Shown: positions 63,779 through 64,000 of the stretch, piece after piece
How positions within the stretch are numbered: position 1 is the stretch's first letter
Layout of the letters: each line of letters begins with the position of its first letter
DNA from: Streptomyces sp. NBC_01341
GTDB taxonomy: Bacteria; Actinomycetota; Actinomycetes; Streptomycetales; Streptomycetaceae
DNA: 64,000 bases
Direction of reading: 5' to 3'
NCBI RefSeq assembly: GCF_035946055.1
Contig: NZ_CP108364.1
Location: 2,108,001 to 2,172,000, forward strand
Made by a program: the position numbers and the translations under genes
The notes under the pieces: generated by a model
What the model was told of the DNA's origin: nothing
What the model saw: the letters and a program-made list of their open reading frames with translations, nothing else
Databases searched by the model: none

Positions 63779-64000
63779 CGGCGGAGCAGCCCGCTCCACT
63801 ACCTCGGCGAAGATCGTGGTGGCAGGGGGCTTCGGCGTGGGTAAGACCACGTTTGTCGGTGCCGTCTCGGAGATCAACCCGCTGCGCACCGAAGCCGTGA
63901 TGACGTCCGCATCGGCGGGCATCGACGACCTGACCCACACCGGGGACAAGACCACGACCACCGTGGCCATGGACTTCGGACGCATCACCCTGGACCAGGA
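63759..64000 (+). CDS. cvnD2: Conservon GTPase CvnD2 (3' end outside window)
   Basis: Start of a second CvnD GTPase: MDFASSSGGAARSTTSAK, P-loop GGFGVGKTTF, switch region up to DFGRITLDQD. The last 200 nt in the window differ from cvnD1 at two positions only. Truncated by the window edge, not by mutation. Confidence 0.95.
   Translation, partial: MDFASSSGGAARSTTSAKIVVAGGFGVGKTTFVGAVSEINPLRTEAVMTSASAGIDDLTHTGDKTTTTVAMDFGRITLDQ

Overview
The window is a high-GC actinobacterial chromosome segment, almost certainly from Streptomyces. The signs are very high GC at third codon positions, frequent GTG starts, four tandem type I signal peptidases, an HU protein with a histone H1-like lysine/alanine tail (HupS type), the developmental regulator NsdA, a GlnR-type box upstream of amtB, NdgR next to leuCD, and two tandem conservons (cvnABCD). 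As I remember the S. coelicolor core chromosome, the order runs parallel to it from sipZ to the second conservon. No phage, transposon, CRISPR array or biosynthetic cluster is visible.

Layout. 1-6.7 kb (minus strand): signal peptidases sipZ (cut by the window edge), sipY, sipX and sipW, then the ribosome-maturation block rplS-trmD-rimM-khpA-rpsP and a SprT-like zinc protein. 7-16 kb: a methyltransferase; ffh; the nitrogen-sensing genes glnD-glnK-amtB behind a GlnR box; nsdA. 16-25 kb: a short prim-pol protein, ftsY, an NCS1 permease, the glucose permease glcP, and smc. 25-37 kb: a small coiled-coil protein, acylphosphatase, a secreted CAP-domain protein, an HxlR regulator behind a 49-bp near-palindrome, then mutM-rnc-rpmF-DUF177-SepIVA-like-coaD-rsmD-recG-DAK2. 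37-46 kb: rpmB, thiD-thiL, a RAM-domain protein, a DUF3515 lipoprotein, ddl-gpsA-plsC, cofC and hupS. 45.7-53 kb: leuCD with divergent ndgR, five tRNA genes (Glu/Gln), an HAD phosphatase, gltX, an FAH-family enzyme and a 60-residue protein carrying a duplicated ANPRRT motif. 53.8-64 kb: conservons 1 and 2, the second cut by the window end.

How the genes work together. The core is housekeeping: protein export (SRP proteins Ffh and FtsY, signal peptidases), ribosome assembly, tRNA charging, chromosome organisation (Smc, HupS), nitrogen sensing (AmtB, GlnK, GlnD) and leucine, thiamine, phospholipid and peptidoglycan precursor synthesis. Regulatory genes with developmental roles in relatives (nsdA, rnc/absB, ndgR, conservons) lie among them. 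The most notable observations are near-identity of the paired conservon GTPase genes at DNA level, the tRNA-Glu/tRNA-Gln cluster beside gltX, the duplicated-motif small protein beside conservon 1, and the internal duplication in the SepIVA-like protein.
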